A stretch of 16,359 bases of DNA from a bacterium (GTDB lineage: Bacteria; AUK180), in NCBI GenBank assembly GCA_030622125.1, contig JAUXGM010000037.1, forward strand, positions 1 to 16,359, in the 5' to 3' direction. Every line of letters begins with the position of its first letter. Position 1 is the first letter of the stretch. Below are positions 14,091 through 16,359 of the stretch, piece after piece. A model generated the notes under the pieces. The model ran no database searches and was not told where the DNA came from. It was given only the letters and a program-made list of their open reading frames with translations. A program made the position numbers and the translations under genes.

Positions 14091-16135
14091 TGTTTAGATT
14101 CATTCACTTCAGCGATACACATCTTGGTGATCATTTTCCTGATAACCGAAAAGCAAATTTGGATGATTATCGTGGAAAGGATTATTTTGAAAATTATTTT
14201 CGGATTATTGATTTTATTCTTCACAATCATAAGAATATCGATTTCATTATCCATACCGGAGATTTTTTTGACAGCGACGATCCTTCCCTTTTTGTGCAAG
14301 AACTTGCATTAAAGCCACTTCAAAAAATTGATAAATTGGGAATACCCTTTTTTTTACTGAAAGGTAATCATGAAAGAACCGGAATACCGAAAATATTTTA
14401 TAATTCTATAAAAAACTTGATAGTTTTTAATTCACCTCAATTTAAAAAGATAGAGATTGGAAAAGCAAAAATAACCATTACGGGCATTCCGTATCTAAAA
14501 AAGAAAGAAGGAAAATTATCGGCATTATTTAAAAGAACACTTGAAGAGACAAAAATAGAGGAGAATAGAGGCGATTTTAACATCTTGATGGCACATCAAT
14601 TATTGGAAGGGGCTGCTGTGGGCCCGGATGGATATAGATTTAGACCTTATTCTAAGGTTTTAACACAAGCGGCAATACCTGATTTTTTTGATTATGTTTC
14701 TGTCGGACATATCCATCGTCATCAGGTAGTGAGAAATAAATATACAAGAAAGAACAACATATTTATATCGGGTTCTCAGGAAATGATCACCTTTTCGGAG
14801 ATCGGTGAAAGAAAAGGTTTTTACTATGTAACTGTAAGTGATAACAGACGAATTAACGCTAAATTCATTTCCTTACCCGTACGTCCAATGTTTGAATTTA
14901 CATTAGACCTTGCAAATAAAAGTAGAAAGGAATTATTAAAATTGATGAATGAAACCATAGATAGGATACCTGAAAATGGTTATGGAAAAATACGGCTTGA
15001 TGGAAAAATTCCAAAGGCATTCTTTAAAGAACTTCCGCTTGATAAATGCAGAAAGAAAGCATATAAATGCCATTTTTCTTTTAAGCATCTCAAGATAATC
15101 GGAGATGATTCTAATATAATTATTCTTCCGGATCATGATAATAAGGGGATGAAAGGTCTCTTACTCAATTTAGATATTACCTCTTCAAAATTAAGAAAAA
15201 TACCAAAAGAAGCGGGGATATATTTTTATAAAGACAAAGAAGATAAGGTAATTTATATAGGCAGAAGCAAAAATATATACAGAACAATACAAAATAATAT
15301 AAAAAACAGTATTTTCTCTTTAAGTCATCGAGAACTGTTGGAAAAAATACATACCATTGAATATCAATTTGAAGAAAATGAACTTTTTGCGATACTCGAT
15401 GAGATCGGACTGAAAAAACAATTTCGTCCGATTTACAACAGAAAAATATTGTTTTCTAAAGAATATTCCTATCTTACTCTAAAAATTAAAAACGGACTGC
15501 CCTATTTTTCCATAATCTCAAGTGTCAACGGAAATGAAAAACATTTACTTGGTCCGCTTATTAACGGGAATGAATTGGAAAGAACAGTATTAATATTAAA
15601 AAATAAACTGAATTTCCCTACTTGTGATGGAAATTTTTACAATTCACCGAATCAATGCATCAAATATGTTTCAAATAAATGTATCGCTCCCTGTAAAAGT
15701 AAAAAGTCGGCAAGAAGATACAGAAAATTGTTCTATGATTTCTTTACATCGCCCTTATTTATCTTAGAAAAGATAGTTAGTCGAACAAATGAATCTAAGG
15801 TAGGTCGCATAAAGGAATTAATTAAACAAATAACGGAAATAAAAAAGATATTGGCTCTTAATGGTATCTATACTATGAAAAACTATGAAGAAATTAATTC
15901 TACACTGCTTATTTTAAAAAAAGGCAGAATTATGCACAGTGAATCGATAAAAGAACCAAAAATTTCAGAGGCAAATATACAAAGATACAAAAAATTACTT
16001 AATTCCTATAATGTTCCCAAATTTCTAACCCCGAAAGAATTCGAGGACGGACTCATTCTGTTGAAGAATATAGAAAACAAAAACCTAATTTCGATTTTTG
16101 CAAAGTTTCAGAAACATATTGGATTTTACTTGTAA
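14090..16135 (+). CDS. SbcD/Mre11 phosphoesterase fused to UvrC-type GIY-YIG region
   Basis: 681 residues in one unbroken frame. The N-terminal half is an SbcD/Mre11-type nuclease with all metal-binding motifs: FSDTHLGD (Asp9, His11), HTGDFFD (Asp58), KGNHE (Asn93, His94), MAHQ (His169) and GHIHRH (His207, His209), then a cap-like region to about 360. From about 368 it matches the start of UvrC: IPKEAGIYFY and VIYIGRSKN (GIY 376-378, YIG 389-391), EENELFAIL (Glu431), FRPIYN (Asn450), and four cysteines (512, 523, 531, 535) spaced like the Fe-S cluster ligands of UvrC. The catalytic arginine position reads Thr399, with Arg398 next to it. A helical tail of 140 residues follows. There is no helix-hairpin-helix or RNase H half of UvrC and no SbcC in the window. 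A DNA-end or repair nuclease is likely. Confidence 0.85.
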   Translation: MFRFIHFSDTHLGDHFPDNRKANLDDYRGKDYFENYFRIIDFILHNHKNIDFIIHTGDFFDSDDPSLFVQELALKPLQKIDKLGIPFFLLKGNHERTGIPKIFYNSIKNLIVFNSPQFKKIEIGKAKITITGIPYLKKKEGKLSALFKRTLEETKIEENRGDFNILMAHQLLEGAAVGPDGYRFRPYSKVLTQAAIPDFFDYVSVGHIHRHQVVRNKYTRKNNIFISGSQEMITFSEIGERKGFYYVTVSDNRRINAKFISLPVRPMFEFTLDLANKSRKELLKLMNETIDRIPENGYGKIRLDGKIPKAFFKELPLDKCRKKAYKCHFSFKHLKIIGDDSNIIILPDHDNKGMKGLLLNLDITSSKLRKIPKEAGIYFYKDKEDKVIYIGRSKNIYRTIQNNIKNSIFSLSHRELLEKIHTIEYQFEENELFAILDEIGLKKQFRPIYNRKILFSKEYSYLTLKIKNGLPYFSIISSVNGNEKHLLGPLINGNELERTVLILKNKLNFPTCDGNFYNSPNQCIKYVSNKCIAPCKSKKSARRYRKLFYDFFTSPLFILEKIVSRTNESKVGRIKELIKQITEIKKILALNGIYTMKNYEEINSTLLILKKGRIMHSESIKEPKISEANIQRYKKLLNSYNVPKFLTPKEFEDGLILLKNIENKNLISIFAKFQKHIGFYL

Positions 16136-16167
16136 AAGAATTCGGTATTTAAATAATAATATTAACC

Positions 16168-16192
16168 ACAGATTAGACAGATTTGACAGATT
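16168..16192. repeat. Three ACAGATT words at 9-bp period
   Basis: ACAGATT occurs at 16168-16174, 16177-16183 and 16186-16192, preceded by TTAACC. As I recall, the wording (ACCACAGATT.. ACAGATT.. ACAGATT) is a common intergenic repeat type in many bacteria. It lies 33 bp after the stop of the fusion nuclease gene. Confidence 0.6.
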
Positions 16193-16231
16193 AAAATTAT
16201 TAAAGTCAGAAAAAACTTTAGAATCTATCTT

Positions 16232-16359
16232 TAAATTTTCAGTTTAAGTGATTTTACTAAATCACTTTTCATTAAATCTTTTTTTAAAGTAGAAAATTAA
16301 TTTTCTAATAATTAAAAAGATTTAGAATAATGAAATTTCATTTCATAACTGAAAATTTA
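16232..16359. repeat. Nested inverted-repeat structure at the window end
   Basis: Outer arms TAAATTTTCAGTT (16232-16244) and AACTGAAAATTTA (16347-16359) are perfectly complementary. Inside lie a hairpin AAGTGATTT-TACT-AAATCACTT (16246-16267), an 11-bp pair TAAATCTTTTT (16273-16283) with AAAAAGATTTA (16314-16324) that encloses an 18-bp perfect palindrome (16290-16307), and a 14-bp palindrome (16329-16342). As RNA or a cruciform this gives a multi-branch junction. The whole stretch is AT-rich, but the arm lengths exceed what I would expect by chance. It may be a mobile miniature element or a repeat unit; the right edge may continue beyond the window. Confidence 0.6.
16246..16270 (+). terminator. 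Possible weak transcription terminator
   Basis: The perfect 9-bp hairpin AAGTGATTT-TACT-AAATCACTT is followed by TTC and further T-rich sequence, 110 bp after the last stop codon of the plus-strand operon. The stem has only two G-C pairs and the T-tract is short, so termination here would be inefficient; the hairpin may instead belong to the surrounding repeat structure. Confidence 0.3.

Noticed and set aside
14090-16135. Sequencing-error fusion of two separate genes
   Set aside because: The reading frame is continuous, with no internal stop or ribosome site plus start near the junction at residue 365, and codon use looks even across it; kept as a genuine fusion pending comparison.

Overview
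The window is AT-rich (roughly 70% A+T by eye) bacterial DNA with tightly packed genes. A PilB/GspE-type ATPase, a lipoprotein with a clear lipobox, a GH57 alpha-glucan branching enzyme and an M18 aminopeptidase suggest an anaerobic or uncultured, probably two-membrane bacterium. No rRNA, tRNA or other lineage marker is present, so I cannot name the phylum.

Left part, mostly minus strand. Positions 1-538 hold no gene. They contain three 35-bp repeats at a 76-bp period (CRISPR-like in form, but the two spacers are almost identical) and a long inverted repeat. Next comes a small accessory, defence-type cluster read leftwards: a gamma-class adenine-N6 DNA methyltransferase (539-2044) and its probable restriction endonuclease (2046-2843); a stop-free, start-less reading frame (2947-3306) that looks like a gene remnant; a nucleotidyltransferase (3307-3858) with an overlapping 65-codon partner (3851-4048), a toxin-antitoxin-like pair; and an unusually long protein-isoaspartate-methyltransferase-like enzyme (4066-5238).

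Right part, plus strand. A divergent promoter pair at 5255-5316 separates the methyltransferase from a run of nine plus-strand genes (5323-16135) with gaps of at most 19 nt and many stop/start overlaps, probably one transcript. In order: GH57 branching enzyme; an ABC-2 exporter ATPase and permease followed by a His-rich two-helix membrane protein and a membrane-anchored TPR-like protein; M18 aminopeptidase; PilB/GspE ATPase; a lipoprotein with two SpoVG-like domains; a small membrane protein with a PGWGQ motif; and a 681-residue fusion of an SbcD/Mre11 phosphoesterase to a UvrC-type GIY-YIG plus Cys4 region. The last 130 bases are a nested set of inverted repeats.

The observations I would follow first are the SbcD/UvrC-like fusion nuclease, the lipoprotein with tandem SpoVG-like domains, the two different dispersed-type DNA repeats that sit in frame inside membrane or lipoprotein linkers, the two apparently leaderless promoters, and the CRISPR-like repeat block. 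All functional calls rest on reading the sequence; no database search was run.
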